Part shown: positions 41,803 to 50,177 of the stretch, piece after piece
Numbering within the stretch: position 1 is the stretch's first letter
Layout: every line of letters starts with the position of its first letter
Source of the DNA: Candidatus Cloacimonas sp.
Lineage (GTDB): Bacteria > Cloacimonadota > Cloacimonadia > Cloacimonadales > Cloacimonadaceae
DNA length: 64,000 nt
Assembly: GCA_023227825.1 (NCBI GenBank)
Contig: JALOCJ010000005.1
Coordinates: 1 to 64,000 of the forward strand
Direction: 5' to 3'
Translations under genes and position numbers: made by a program
Notes under the pieces: generated by a model
What the model was told of the DNA's origin: nothing
Seen by the model: only the letters and a program-made list of their open reading frames with translations
Databases searched by the model: none

Positions 41803-42434
41803 TTGTTGAATACCTCCTCCACTTTTTTCAGGGCTTCATCAGTCATAATTATATAACGGCTTTTAAGCACTTCATAAGTATTTAAACTATCTGCTCTGTC
41901 AGTTATAACCTCAGGCAGATTAGTAAAACTTTTAACAGTAGGAATATGGTGACCATCAGTTACGACAAGTTTATAACCTTTTTCCGGTATAATTTTAGCT
42001 AAAAGTTCCAGTGCAAGCTTAGTATTCGGTTTTTCATAACTTAGCTTATCTATAATCATTATTCTACCTGCGCGAGCACGGTCTGTTAAAGCAACTTTCA
42101 AAGCGAGCCGTTTTTTAGTGCGAGGAATTTTCCGATACCAATCCTTAGGATATATAGCAAATGCTTTTCCACCATGAACCCGAACAGGACTTCTGCGAGT
42201 TCCCATTCTGGCATTTCCTGTTCCTTTCTGCCTGAAAAGTTTACGCGTGCTTCCCGCAGTCATACTTCTATTTTTCTTTTGCACTGTTCCTTGACGCTGA
42301 TTATTAAGGAACATTGTAACAACTTCATTCAGTAAAATTTCGGGAGAATTCACTTCTACTTCAAAAATGCTTGCAGGGAGATCAACCTCTCCTAAAAGTT
42401 CACCCTGCATATTATATCTTTTTGCTGTCAACAT
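41799..42434 (-). CDS. rplD: 50S ribosomal protein L4
   Basis: L4 lines the exit tunnel and in E. coli also represses the S10 operon through the leader RNA. The 211-aa protein has the tunnel loop TAGSTRKLFRQKGTGNARMG, followed by GGKAFAIYPKDWYRKIPR. Whether it regulates the hairpin leader at 43602-43647 is unknown. Confidence 0.96.
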   Translation of the reverse strand: MLTAKRYNMQGELLGEVDLPASIFEVEVNSPEILLNEVVTMFLNNQRQGTVQKKNRSMTAGSTRKLFRQKGTGNARMGTRRSPVRVHGGKAFAIYPKDWYRKIPRTKKRLALKVALTDRARAGRIMIIDKLSYEKPNTKLALELLAKIIPEKGYKLVVTDGHHIPTVKSFTNLPEVITDRADSLNTYEVLKSRYIIMTDEALKKVEEVFNK

Positions 42435-42444
42435 AAGATACCAC

Positions 42445-43077
42445 CTATTGTTCCTTGTGAATTGTTACTAAAGAATTACGATGACCGGGAACGGCACCCT
42501 TAACCATAATAAGATTATTTTCCGGATCAACTTTTATAACCTTAATATGATGTATTGTAACTTTAGAATTTCCATAGTGTCCAGCCATTTTCATTCCCTT
42601 AAAAACACGCGAGGGCTGAGCACATTGACCAATAGAACCAGGTCCCCGAAATGACTCATGACTGCCATGAGAACTAATAAAACCACTAAAATTATGCCTT
42701 TTCATCACTCCGGTAAAACCTCTGCCTTTGGAATTAGCAGAAACGGATACTGTTTCATTTTCACCAAATATATCTGCTCTCAATTCATCACCAATTTGGA
42801 TATTTTCAATATCTTGTCCATAAGAAGGACGAAATTCACGCACATAACGGTAATAAGGACTATTGAATTTTTTAAAGTGACCTTGCATTGGTTTACTTAC
42901 TTTATGTTCAGGAATTTCTTCAAAACCAATCTGGAGTGCTGCATATCCATTTTCGGTATTGGTCCTTTTACAGATAACTTTACAGGGTCCGGCTTTGATA
43001 ACCGTTACAGGAACTACCTTGCCATCGCTGTCAAACACCTGAGTCATACCTATTTTTTTACCAATTAATCCAATCAT
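42445..43077 (-). CDS. rplC: 50S ribosomal protein L3
   Basis: L3 reaches close to the peptidyl transferase centre. The 210-aa protein begins MIGLIGKKIGMTQVFDSDGK. It contains GFTGVMKRHNF and the extended loop with GSIGQCAQPSRVFKGMKMAG, including the Gln methylated by PrmB in other bacteria. It lies 2 nt after rpsJ. Confidence 0.97.
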   Translation of the reverse strand: MIGLIGKKIGMTQVFDSDGKVVPVTVIKAGPCKVICKRTNTENGYAALQIGFEEIPEHKVSKPMQGHFKKFNSPYYRYVREFRPSYGQDIENIQIGDELRADIFGENETVSVSANSKGRGFTGVMKRHNFSGFISSHGSHESFRGPGSIGQCAQPSRVFKGMKMAGHYGNSKVTIHHIKVIKVDPENNLIMVKGAVPGHRNSLVTIHKEQ

Positions 43078-43079
43078 AT

Positions 43080-43406
43080 TTAACTCCTTGTGTTCGCTTT
43101 GATTTCCACATGGACTCCAGCTGGCAAGCTTAATTTCTTTAGTGCATTTGTGGTTTGTTGAGTAGGATTCACAATATCAATTAATCGCTTGTGAACCAAC
43201 ATCTGAAACTGATCCTGGCTCTTTTTATCGGCATGGGGACTACGCAAAATCGTATAAATAGTCCTGTCTGTAGGTAACGGAATAGGACCGACAACTTTAG
43301 CTCCCGTATTACGAGTGGATTTCACGATTTCAGCTACTGATTTATCTAACAGACGATGATCATAAGCTTTCAGTTTTATACGGATTCGGTTATCAAGTTT
43401 ACTCAC
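43080..43406 (-). CDS. rpsJ: 30S ribosomal protein S10
   Basis: S10 heads the ribosomal operon and is also a partner of NusB in antitermination. I chose GTG 43406 because GGAGGA (43411-43416) precedes it at good spacing, giving a 108-aa protein starting MSKLDNRIRIKLKAYDHRLL. A longer frame from a TTG at 43418 would use that Shine-Dalgarno sequence as coding. Conserved TGAKVVGPIPLPTDRTIYTI follows. The start overlaps the stop of an upstream 60-codon ORF by 8 nt. Confidence 0.96.
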   Translation of the reverse strand: MSKLDNRIRIKLKAYDHRLLDKSVAEIVKSTRNTGAKVVGPIPLPTDRTIYTILRSPHADKKSQDQFQMLVHKRLIDIVNPTQQTTNALKKLSLPAGVHVEIKANTRS

Positions 43407-43581
43407 TGTATCCTCCAAAATTTATGCAATATGGCTTCCTTGTGTTTAAACGATATTTTTGTAGAGCTCCGCCATCTGTGCAGCAAATCAAACTACAGTT
43501 TGTTTTATTTAAGTGGTGGGTTGGGTTAATTCCCTTTCCACAGCGATACTCATTTAGAGTACCACATTTAATGGATGACAT
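43399..43581 (-). CDS. Candidate Cys-rich 60-aa leader ORF of the S10 operon
   Basis: The ORF starts ATG 43581 with a strong AGGAGG (43586-43591) 4 nt away. Its TAA (43399-43401) lies just inside rpsJ, whose GTG it overlaps, so it is placed for translational coupling. The product has six cysteines (C6, C14, C29, C33, C34, C52) and ends INFGGYSE. I recognise no family. Against it: codon use looks unlike its neighbours, and part of the DNA around 43450-43475 resembles degenerate intergenic repeat sequence. It may be a regulatory leader peptide or chance. Confidence 0.35.
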   Translation of the reverse strand: MSSIKCGTLNEYRCGKGINPTHHLNKTNCSLICCTDGGALQKYRLNTRKPYCINFGGYSE

Positions 43582-43601
43582 TGTTCCTCCTAAAGAACTA
43601 T

Positions 43602-43647
43602 AAGTCCCTGCAAAATATGGAACTTGTGCTTTACGCTCAAAGCGTAA
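43602..43647 (-). promoter_or_regulatory. S10 operon leader with tandem hairpins
   Basis: A perfect hairpin, TTACGCT-CAA-AGCGTAA, at 43631-43647 is followed on the mRNA strand by an imperfect 7-bp pair (43602-43608 with 43619-43625). Both lie between the likely promoter region (TTGACA read on the minus strand at 43686-43691) and the first Shine-Dalgarno sequence at 43586-43591. Such a leader could be the target of r-protein feedback, but no binding site can be named. Confidence 0.4.
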
Positions 43648-43716
43648 TGAATAATTTTAACCACGAAATTTTAGGACGCTGAAACTGTCAAATCTTTTTT
43701 TTCAGCGAGATCGAAA

Positions 43717-43998
43717 ATAGCGAAATGGTGAGATGGCGAGATAGCGAAAAAGTAATTGAGGGGAGTGTAAAATTATGTAGTTATCATGTAATGAGAGAAT
43801 AGATAAAACCAACGAATATTTAACAATGAACCAGGATATAAAAACTCAGAACTTAGAACTACAAACTAAGAACTAAGAAATAAGAACTCAGAACTAAGAA
43901 CTACGAACTCAGAACTTTGAACTAAAAACTACGAACTCAGAACTCAAAATTAGAAATCTGCGTCTTTTTTTATCTGCGAAATCTGCGTAATCTGCGTG
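43717..43998. repeat. Cluster of 8-, 7- and 9-nt minisatellites
   Basis: Four octamers lie at 43717-43748 (ATAGCGAA, ATGGTGAG, ATGGCGAG, ATAGCGAA). Fifteen uninterrupted heptamers of AACTNNG type lie at 43843-43947 (AACTCAG, AACTTAG, AACTACA, AACTAAG and variants). Three 9-mers lie at 43972-43998 (ATCTGCGAA, ATCTGCGTA, ATCTGCGTG). They fill most of the 483-nt divergent space between the S10 operon and the methyltransferase gene. The remaining 43999-44064 is AT-rich and should contain the methyltransferase promoter, which I cannot define. Confidence 0.75.
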
Positions 43999-44064
43999 AA
44001 ATATCCTTGCCTAATTATCATTTTCGCTTAGTTTATAAATAGGAAAAAAAATTTCGGATTAAAT

Positions 44065-44775
44065 ATGGATTATATTCAGCATTATCATAATGACGCCCTG
44101 GAATTTGATTATTGGGGTAAGGACTTAATAACTCCTGCAGAAATAAGAAGAAATCAATTTATTCAACATCTGTGTCCTGTTAAGAAGGGGCAAAAGGTTT
44201 TAGATATAGGTAGTGGCAGGGGTTGGTTTTCTTTGCATTGTGCCAAAATAGGAGCTAAGGTTACGGCTATAGATCTTAGCACAGAGAATCTAAACAAGAT
44301 TAAGCAAATTGATCCCCGAATAAAAACCCTTTATAGTGATGCTTGCAAAATAAACATTCCAGGAGATTATTTTGATTTAATTGTGGCTTTAGAAGTTCTG
44401 GAACACCTTGTTGATCCAGCTTTGGCAATAGGTAACTGGAAAATGATGTTAAAGACCGGTGGAATTTTATTTGTGACAGTTCCCTACAAAGAAGTCATTC
44501 GCTATTCCCTTTGTATTCATTGTAATCGTAAAACACCGGTTAATGCCCATTTGCATAGTTGGGATGTATTTAAATTGGCATCTTTACTTTCGGAAAATGG
44601 ATTTTATGTTCTTAAAGTAACTTTATTTTCGCATAAACTGCTATCTGCTTTAGCATTGGATAAGAAATTACAAAAAATGCCGTATACAATGTGGAATTTC
44701 CTGGATAAACTTTGTGGAACCAGGAACGATAAATATAATTATTTAGCTGTAAAAGCTATCAGACAGGATCGTTGA
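44065..44775 (+). CDS. Class I SAM-dependent methyltransferase, substrate unknown
   Basis: This 236-aa protein has a Rossmann methyltransferase fold. Motif I is VLDIGSGRG (45-53), followed by acidic AIDLS (motif post-I) and FDLIVALEVLEHL (motif II region), as in UbiG/UbiE-like enzymes. The C-terminal third (HSWDVFKLASLLSENGF) resembles small-molecule or sugar methyltransferases, but no substrate can be assigned. It is a single gene. Its last codons and TGA lie within the first hairpin module of the repeat array that follows, so the C-terminus may have been changed by it. Confidence 0.8.
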   Translation: MDYIQHYHNDALEFDYWGKDLITPAEIRRNQFIQHLCPVKKGQKVLDIGSGRGWFSLHCAKIGAKVTAIDLSTENLNKIKQIDPRIKTLYSDACKINIPGDYFDLIVALEVLEHLVDPALAIGNWKMMLKTGGILFVTVPYKEVIRYSLCIHCNRKTPVNAHLHSWDVFKLASLLSENGFYVLKVTLFSHKLLSALALDKKLQKMPYTMWNFLDKLCGTRNDKYNYLAVKAIRQDR

Positions 44776-45570
44776 TGTCCCCGTCAACCTCAAAATGAAC
44801 GACGGGGACATCGTTCTTCCGGATGGTTGACGTCCTCGTCAACCTCAAAATGAACGACGGGGACATCGTTTTTCCGGATGGTTGACGTCCTCGTCAACCA
44901 ATTAAGTTAGGAGTCATTTGTACCTATATAACTTATTCCTTTACGATAACTTCAACGGTGCAATATGACTCATAACAGCACTGCAGACCAATTATAAATA
45001 ATAACAGCTTAATCGGCAAAATCTGAGTAAACCAACTCGTCACGAGTCCTCACTGCCAAACAAATTTGCAGGTAGTGAAGAAGTTATTTAGGCAGTGACG
45101 ACTCCTGACTTATTTGAACGACGGGGACATCGTTCTTCCGGATGGTTGACGTCCTCGTCAACCTCAAAATGAACGACGGGGACGTCGTTCTTCCGGATGG
45201 TTGACGTCCCCGTCAACCAATTAAGTTAGGAGTCATTTGTACCTATATAACTTATTCCTTTACGATAACTTCAACGGTGCAATATGACTCATAACAGCAC
45301 TGCAGACCAATTATAAATAATAACAGCTTAATCGGCAAAATCTGAGTAAACCAACTCGTCACGAGTCCTCACTGCCAAACAAATTTGCAGGTAGTGAAGA
45401 AGTTATTTAGGCAGTGACGACTCCTGACTTCTTTGAACGACGGGGACGTCGTTCTTCCGGATGGTTGACGTCCTCGTCAACCTCAAAATGAACGACGGGG
45501 ACGTCGTTCTTCCGGATGGTTGACGTCCTCGTCAACCTCAAAATGAACGACGGGGACATCGTTTTTCCGG
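44771..45570. repeat. Composite array: 55-bp hairpin units and a 319-bp tandem duplication
   Basis: 55-bp units (hairpin GAACGACG-GGGA-CGTCGTTC or its CATCG variant, TTCCGGATGG, hairpin GTTGACG-TCCT-CGTCAAC, CTCAAAAT) start at 44797, 44852, 45116, 45171, 45435, 45490 and 45545. Two copies of a 319-bp block (44797-45115 and 45116-45434) are almost identical, so the duplication is recent. Each block holds two units plus about 215 bp of other sequence. That sequence has a palindrome (ACTCGT-C-ACGAGT) and an inverted pair near its end, and finishes ACTCCTGACT before the next unit. The array lies between convergent genes and holds no plausible ORF. Confidence 0.85.
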
Positions 45571-45579
45571 AAAAGATTA

Positions 45580-46026
45580 TTAATACATACGCTGATTACC
45601 GTAGATATACCATACACCGTTTTCTCTTTTGAAGTAAGAGATATCACCAGAATCTTCTGGTTCATTCAAAGTAACTGTTTCCGAATGGGAAGTGAATTTA
45701 TTTTTACTATGCACTGTAGCGTTGTTTCCATCCAAATCAATATAAAGAACTTCTATTTCCAACAAGGAGTATTGAGCCATTCTATCCAGCCATAAATCAT
45801 TAAAATTATAGCTTGTCATCCCCTTATGGAGATAATCAGTATGGAGGTGATCCATTATTCCGTTTATATCTTTCAGGTTAAAATCTATACTTATGTCATA
45901 AAGAATATCCCGAATTTCACGCTGGGCAATTGTATCGCTATCATTGCTTTCACAGTTTACCAAAGTCAGCAGCAAGAAAATGCAGAAGATTATATACAAG
46001 TATCTTTTTATTCTTCTCATAGCCAA
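45580..46026 (-). CDS. Small putative lipoprotein, NTF2-like
   Basis: The N-terminus has basic residues, a hydrophobic stretch and a lipobox-like LTLVNC (Cys about 25), followed by Ser/Asn/Asp. The remaining 120 residues (DILYDISIDFNLKDINGIMD, then an Asn/Thr-rich beta region ending GVWYIYGNQ) resemble the SnoaL/NTF2-like fold seen in secreted proteins with a DUF4440-like helix-sheet order. Function is unknown. The start is uncertain: TTG 46026 or ATG 46020. GAGG lies 12 nt before the TTG and overlaps the end of the rRNA methyltransferase gene, so the two genes are probably co-transcribed. Confidence 0.6.
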   Translation of the reverse strand: MAMRRIKRYLYIIFCIFLLLTLVNCESNDSDTIAQREIRDILYDISIDFNLKDINGIMDHLHTDYLHKGMTSYNFNDLWLDRMAQYSLLEIEVLYIDLDGNNATVHSKNKFTSHSETVTLNEPEDSGDISYFKRENGVWYIYGNQRMY

Positions 46027-46035
46027 ATTATTTTA

Positions 46036-47406
46036 TTACCTCATAGTTATATAATAATCGTTATATTTAAGAACAGCAAGACATTCTATATGCCAGGTAT
46101 GGGGAAACATATCAAAGGGTTGTAAAAAGACAACTTTATACTTCTCTCCAGACAGGAGAGTATTTAAATCCCGGGCAAGAGTCATAGGGGCACAGCTTAA
46201 GTAAATAATTTGTTTAACTTCTGCTTGCATAATTGCTTCCAGAGCGTTTTGTTGAATTCCGCTACGGGGAGGGTCAAGAATTATTGTATCGGGTTTTTCC
46301 TTTTTTAATATATCAGCCAGATGATCTTCCACTTTACCGGTTATGAAAGAAACATTTTTTATTTTATTCAGAGCGGCATTTTCTTTAGCATCTTCAATTG
46401 CCTGGGGAAATTCTTCCAGCAGAATAACGCGTTGAACTTTATCTGCCAAAGAAAGTCCTATAGCTCCTATTCCGCAATAGGCATCCAGAATAACATCTTT
46501 ACTTTTAACAAAGTCCTGCAGGAAGAAAATAATCATTTCCATAGTTCCGGTATTGATTTGCCAGAAACTGCGATAATTAACCCTGAATTTTAATCCGCAT
46601 AAATTATCGTATAAATTCTCACTTCCGTAGAGCAGTTTGGTTTCTTTACCCAAAATAACATTCCCTTTCTGGCGGTTTATATTTTGGATAATTCCTTTTA
46701 TCGGGGAAAATTCAGTGGTCAGCTTTTTCACCAGAAGATTGGTAAAAGGCAGTTTTCCGCTTAAAGTAACCAGGATCACCAAAATTTGACTGCCATCAGA
46801 ATTACAGCGAAAGCCAATATATCTTAACTGACCCCTATGCTCAATTTCGTTATAGGGCTCAACTTTCGCTTTAAGGCAAAATTCCATTAGGGAATTAGCC
46901 AGCTGATCAAAAATCGGGGGATGATTTTCACAGGTAATGTGTTCTACGATTTGATGGGAAAAACGGGCATACATTCCAAAAGTAATTTTTCCTGTCTGTA
47001 TATTTTTCCCCACCGGCATAAAAACCTTATTCCGGTAATGTTTTATTTGGGGAGAAGGAGCAGGAAAGTAAATTAATGCCTTATCTATAAAGGGACTGAA
47101 GAGTTCCAGAAGCAACTGATTTTTTTGTTTCAACTGTTCAGAATATTTTAACATCAACCAGTCACAGCCGCCACAGGGAATTTCTGCAACAAAAGAAGGG
47201 CATTTTACTTCAACCCGGGAATCCGAACAGCTTATATATTTTTTCACCTTCCCGTAAGCATAGTCCTTCTTTTCCACTGTAATATCAATATCTACAATAT
47301 CTCCAACAGCGGTACAGGGTACAAAAATTGCTTTTCCTTCGGCGTAGGCAATGCCAAAACCGCCCATTGCCATTTTTTCAATTTTAAGATTCAAGATCTG
47401 TTTCAA
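46036..47406 (-). CDS. 23S rRNA (uracil-5-)-methyltransferase, RlmD/RumA family
   Basis: The 456-aa enzyme has an N-terminal TRAM domain (about 1-58), Fe-S cysteines C69, C78, C81 (CGGCDW) and a fourth in HITCENHP (about 159). The SAM domain includes ILDAYCGIGAIGLSLA and ILDPPRSG. The catalytic cysteine lies in YLSCAPMTLARDL (about 410), where most homologues have SCNP or SCDP. The general base Glu is in HIECLAVL. The target uridine cannot be told from sequence. It overlaps htpX by 4 nt. Confidence 0.88.
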   Translation of the reverse strand: MKQILNLKIEKMAMGGFGIAYAEGKAIFVPCTAVGDIVDIDITVEKKDYAYGKVKKYISCSDSRVEVKCPSFVAEIPCGGCDWLMLKYSEQLKQKNQLLLELFSPFIDKALIYFPAPSPQIKHYRNKVFMPVGKNIQTGKITFGMYARFSHQIVEHITCENHPPIFDQLANSLMEFCLKAKVEPYNEIEHRGQLRYIGFRCNSDGSQILVILVTLSGKLPFTNLLVKKLTTEFSPIKGIIQNINRQKGNVILGKETKLLYGSENLYDNLCGLKFRVNYRSFWQINTGTMEMIIFFLQDFVKSKDVILDAYCGIGAIGLSLADKVQRVILLEEFPQAIEDAKENAALNKIKNVSFITGKVEDHLADILKKEKPDTIILDPPRSGIQQNALEAIMQAEVKQIIYLSCAPMTLARDLNTLLSGEKYKVVFLQPFDMFPHTWHIECLAVLKYNDYYITMR

Positions 47407-48272
47407 AGCAATTCCTGAAGGCGTTCAATGCGCACTTCAACAGGAGGGTGAGTAGCAAAAAGTGAAATCCTTTTCTGATTATTGATTTTTGCCAGGACAT
47501 AAGAATCACTTCGCTTTTCAGGAACATAAGCAACAGCTATTTTCTTTAGTGCTCCAATCATAGGAGCTGCACCTACCAAATTTGCAGCACCGGCATCAGC
47601 TTTAAATTCACGCCAACGCGAATATGCCGCAATAGGAATATTGGCAAGGAGCATCAAAATGTTTTGCAGAACCATAATCACCAGCATATATCCAAAAAAA
47701 CCTAAACCCCCACCCCGATCATCACGCAAGGCATTATCAATTATAACTGTCAAAACCCGGGCAAAAAACATCACAAAGGTATTCACAACCCCCATCAATA
47801 AAGTCATTGTAACCATATCTCCATTGGTAATATGAGTCATTTCATGCCCTGCTACAGCGGATAATTCTTCTTCCGAAAGACGGTCTATTAAAGTAGAGGA
47901 AAAGACAACCAAAGCATTATTCTGTGAAGCTCCTGTGGCAAATGCATTGGCATCCCTGCTATTATAAATACCGATTTCCGGCATTCTAATATTTCTTTCT
48001 TCAGCCATTTTTTCTACTGCAGAAAGCAGATAAGCAACTTTAGGATGTGTCACTCCCGGTTTAACAATTTGAATTTTATAGCTTGCTTTTGCCATTGGCT
48101 TGCTTAAAAAGAGCGAAATAACTGAACCACCCATTCCAAAAACAGCACATATTATAAGTAAACCCCAAAGGTCTTCCATTTTTAAACCCAGAAGACCTGC
48201 TACAATTCCTAACACCATCATTACCAGAAAATTGGTGAGCAGGAAGATTCCGATTCTTTTTAGAAAATTCAT
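47403..48272 (-). CDS. htpX: HtpX-like membrane metalloprotease
   Basis: HtpX is an inner-membrane M48 zinc protease for damaged membrane proteins. The 289-aa protein has N-terminal membrane helices, the zinc motif HEMTH (about 142-146) and the distal Glu in REFKADAGAA. ATHPPVEVRIERLQ is typical of the C-terminus. It ends 4 nt inside the start of the rRNA methyltransferase gene. The start ATG 48272 follows AAGGAG. Confidence 0.94.
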   Translation of the reverse strand: MNFLKRIGIFLLTNFLVMMVLGIVAGLLGLKMEDLWGLLIICAVFGMGGSVISLFLSKPMAKASYKIQIVKPGVTHPKVAYLLSAVEKMAEERNIRMPEIGIYNSRDANAFATGASQNNALVVFSSTLIDRLSEEELSAVAGHEMTHITNGDMVTMTLLMGVVNTFVMFFARVLTVIIDNALRDDRGGGLGFFGYMLVIMVLQNILMLLANIPIAAYSRWREFKADAGAANLVGAAPMIGALKKIAVAYVPEKRSDSYVLAKINNQKRISLFATHPPVEVRIERLQELL

Positions 48273-48506
48273 TTCATACTCCTTTATTTCTTTTTATGCT
48301 CTGAATTTATAACTTCTGCAGGAACGAACATACATATTTCTTTCCCATTGCCATTATTATTATCAGGCAAGCTAAGGCAAGGATTTTTTTACATAAATTG
48401 CAAAAGTAATTATAACATAACCAAAAGAAAGGAATTAGCAGCGGGCTAATATCTATTCAGACAGAGAATAATAACTTACATATAATATAAATACTTTTCC
48501 CTTTTC

Positions 48507-48583
48507 TTCCTTAATAGCATTACCTACACATTGCTTACCTATTACGGATAGTAACCGCAATGGGTAGGTAGTAATTAAAGTAA
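48507..48583. repeat. 77-nt inverted repeat of 11-nt units (element D)
   Basis: Units are TTCCTTAATAG, CATTACCTACA, CATTGCTTACC, TATTACGGATA, GTAACCGCAAT, GGGTAGGTAGT and AATTAAAGTAA. CATTGC pairs with GCAATG, TTAC-GGATA-GTAA is the centre, and the outer CTACC words pair imperfectly. It lies in the 497-nt divergent gap between htpX and the MATE gene. TTGACA at 48719-48724 may be the MATE -35 box. No ORF or RNA is evident in the rest. Confidence 0.65.
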
Positions 48584-48769
48584 TACTATTTGGATTAATA
48601 AGCATATTGTGCAGCAGGGTAGTCATATTCCGATTCAGAAAACAAGAAATAAATAGTTTGTTTTAATAATCCTTTTTGCGGTATTAAATCTGAATTTGTA
48701 ACTCCATTTTCCTTCGTCTTGACAGAATTCCACTTCGTAAAAAAAGGGTTCATATAAGGAATTTATCAA

Positions 48770-50113
48770 ATGAAACATAGTAAAATAGAAATTCTGGAAC
48801 AGACACCTGTCGCCTATTCTATACTCTATCTTGCCCTACCCAGTATGCTAAGTATGCTGGTAAATATCTTTTATAATTTAACAGATACTTTTTTTATCGG
48901 CAAGTTGAATGATCCTTTTAAGGTTGCCGGTATCTCTATTGCTCTACCTTATTATACTATGCTAATGGCAATTGCAGGAATTTTTGCTAATGGAGGAGCC
49001 AGCTATCTTTCCCGTCTCCTGGGAAAAAATGATCTGAAAACTGCTCGGGAGACAACTACTACTGCTCTTTTCACAATAGCTTTAGTTTCAATATTTACCG
49101 CTATTTTGGGAGTTCTTTTTATTCCTTCTTATCTTAAAATATCAGGTGCAAGTTACTTAACTGCGCTTTCTGCCAGGAAATATTTAACTGCTCTTCTTAT
49201 CGGTAGTCCAATCATAATGATTAAATTTACTATGATTCAATTGCTGAGAGCTGAAGGAGCTGCCAAAGAAGCAATGTGGGGTTTGTTTATTGGCACGGGA
49301 GCAAATATTATTCTTGATCCGCTGTTTATTTTTAGTTTTAAGATGGATGTAACGGGAGCTGCAATTGCTACTGTTATTGGTCAGGGTTTAGGATTGATAT
49401 ATTATTCTTTTTATTATTTGCGTAAGAAGAGTTTAGCCAGTCCCGGAAGAAAGTATTTACATCCTCGCTGGTCTTGTTATAAAGAAATTTTTGCTATTGG
49501 TATCCCTTCTTCTTTAAGCCAGATAATGATGAGTATCGGTAATGCGATAAGTTTTAAGCTGGCTTCTGCTTACACGGATCATACTATTGCTGCCCTGGGA
49601 GTTGTATCCCGTGTTTTTTCCATAGTTATTTTTTCTTTTATTGGTTTATCTATTGGTATTCAGCCACTTATAGGTTTTAATTACGGGGCTCAAAATTATA
49701 CCCGTATGAAAAAAGTGATCAATATATCAATTCTAATCTGTTTAGGTATGTCTGCCGTCTTTACTTTGTTCTTTGCTCTTTTCCCTGAAGAATTTATTGC
49801 TGTATTTATCAAAGATAAAACAATTATAAAAATCGGAACACAAATACTGAAAGCTTATGTTTTAGCCATCCCTTTTGCCGGTTTGGGAATGATTTTAATG
49901 GCAGTTCTCCAGGCAATGGGAAAGGCAATTCCCGCTTTTATTGTTTCTCTTTCGCGCCAGGGAATTGTCTATATACCGATGTTATATTTGCTGAATTATC
50001 TTTTCCAGTTTAGTGGTTTGATCTTTGCTTTACCTATTGCAGATGTGATAACTACTATTCTTTCGTTCATATTTGTGTATCATATCACCAAACGGTTGAA
50101 AAATTCCTCTTGA
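48770..50113 (+). CDS. MATE-family multidrug/toxin exporter
   Basis: The 447-aa inner-membrane protein has about 12 hydrophobic helices in two related halves. It starts with the MATE pattern LALPSMLSMLVNIFYNLTDT and FFIGKLND, and contains LLRAEGAAKEAMWGLFIGTG and, in the second half, GIQPLIGFNYGAQNY. MATE proteins export cationic compounds using a sodium or proton gradient; the substrate is unknown. It is divergent from htpX and lies 64 nt before the ornithine aminotransferase gene. Confidence 0.92.
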   Translation: MKHSKIEILEQTPVAYSILYLALPSMLSMLVNIFYNLTDTFFIGKLNDPFKVAGISIALPYYTMLMAIAGIFANGGASYLSRLLGKNDLKTARETTTTALFTIALVSIFTAILGVLFIPSYLKISGASYLTALSARKYLTALLIGSPIIMIKFTMIQLLRAEGAAKEAMWGLFIGTGANIILDPLFIFSFKMDVTGAAIATVIGQGLGLIYYSFYYLRKKSLASPGRKYLHPRWSCYKEIFAIGIPSSLSQIMMSIGNAISFKLASAYTDHTIAALGVVSRVFSIVIFSFIGLSIGIQPLIGFNYGAQNYTRMKKVINISILICLGMSAVFTLFFALFPEEFIAVFIKDKTIIKIGTQILKAYVLAIPFAGLGMILMAVLQAMGKAIPAFIVSLSRQGIVYIPMLYLLNYLFQFSGLIFALPIADVITTILSFIFVYHITKRLKNSS

Positions 50114-50177
50114 CATAAAAATCCCTTTATAAAGAGAGTTCAACTAAATAATAATATTAACAAAATATGGAGGAAAA

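Noticed and set aside
44797..45434. Insertion sequence or integron cassette in the 319-bp duplication
   Set aside because: No transposase or integrase coding capacity, no flanking target duplication found, and no recombination-site consensus I recognise.
45483..45665. 60-aa ORF on the minus strand at the edge of the 55-bp array
   Set aside because: It spans hairpin units and the real lipoprotein gene in another frame.
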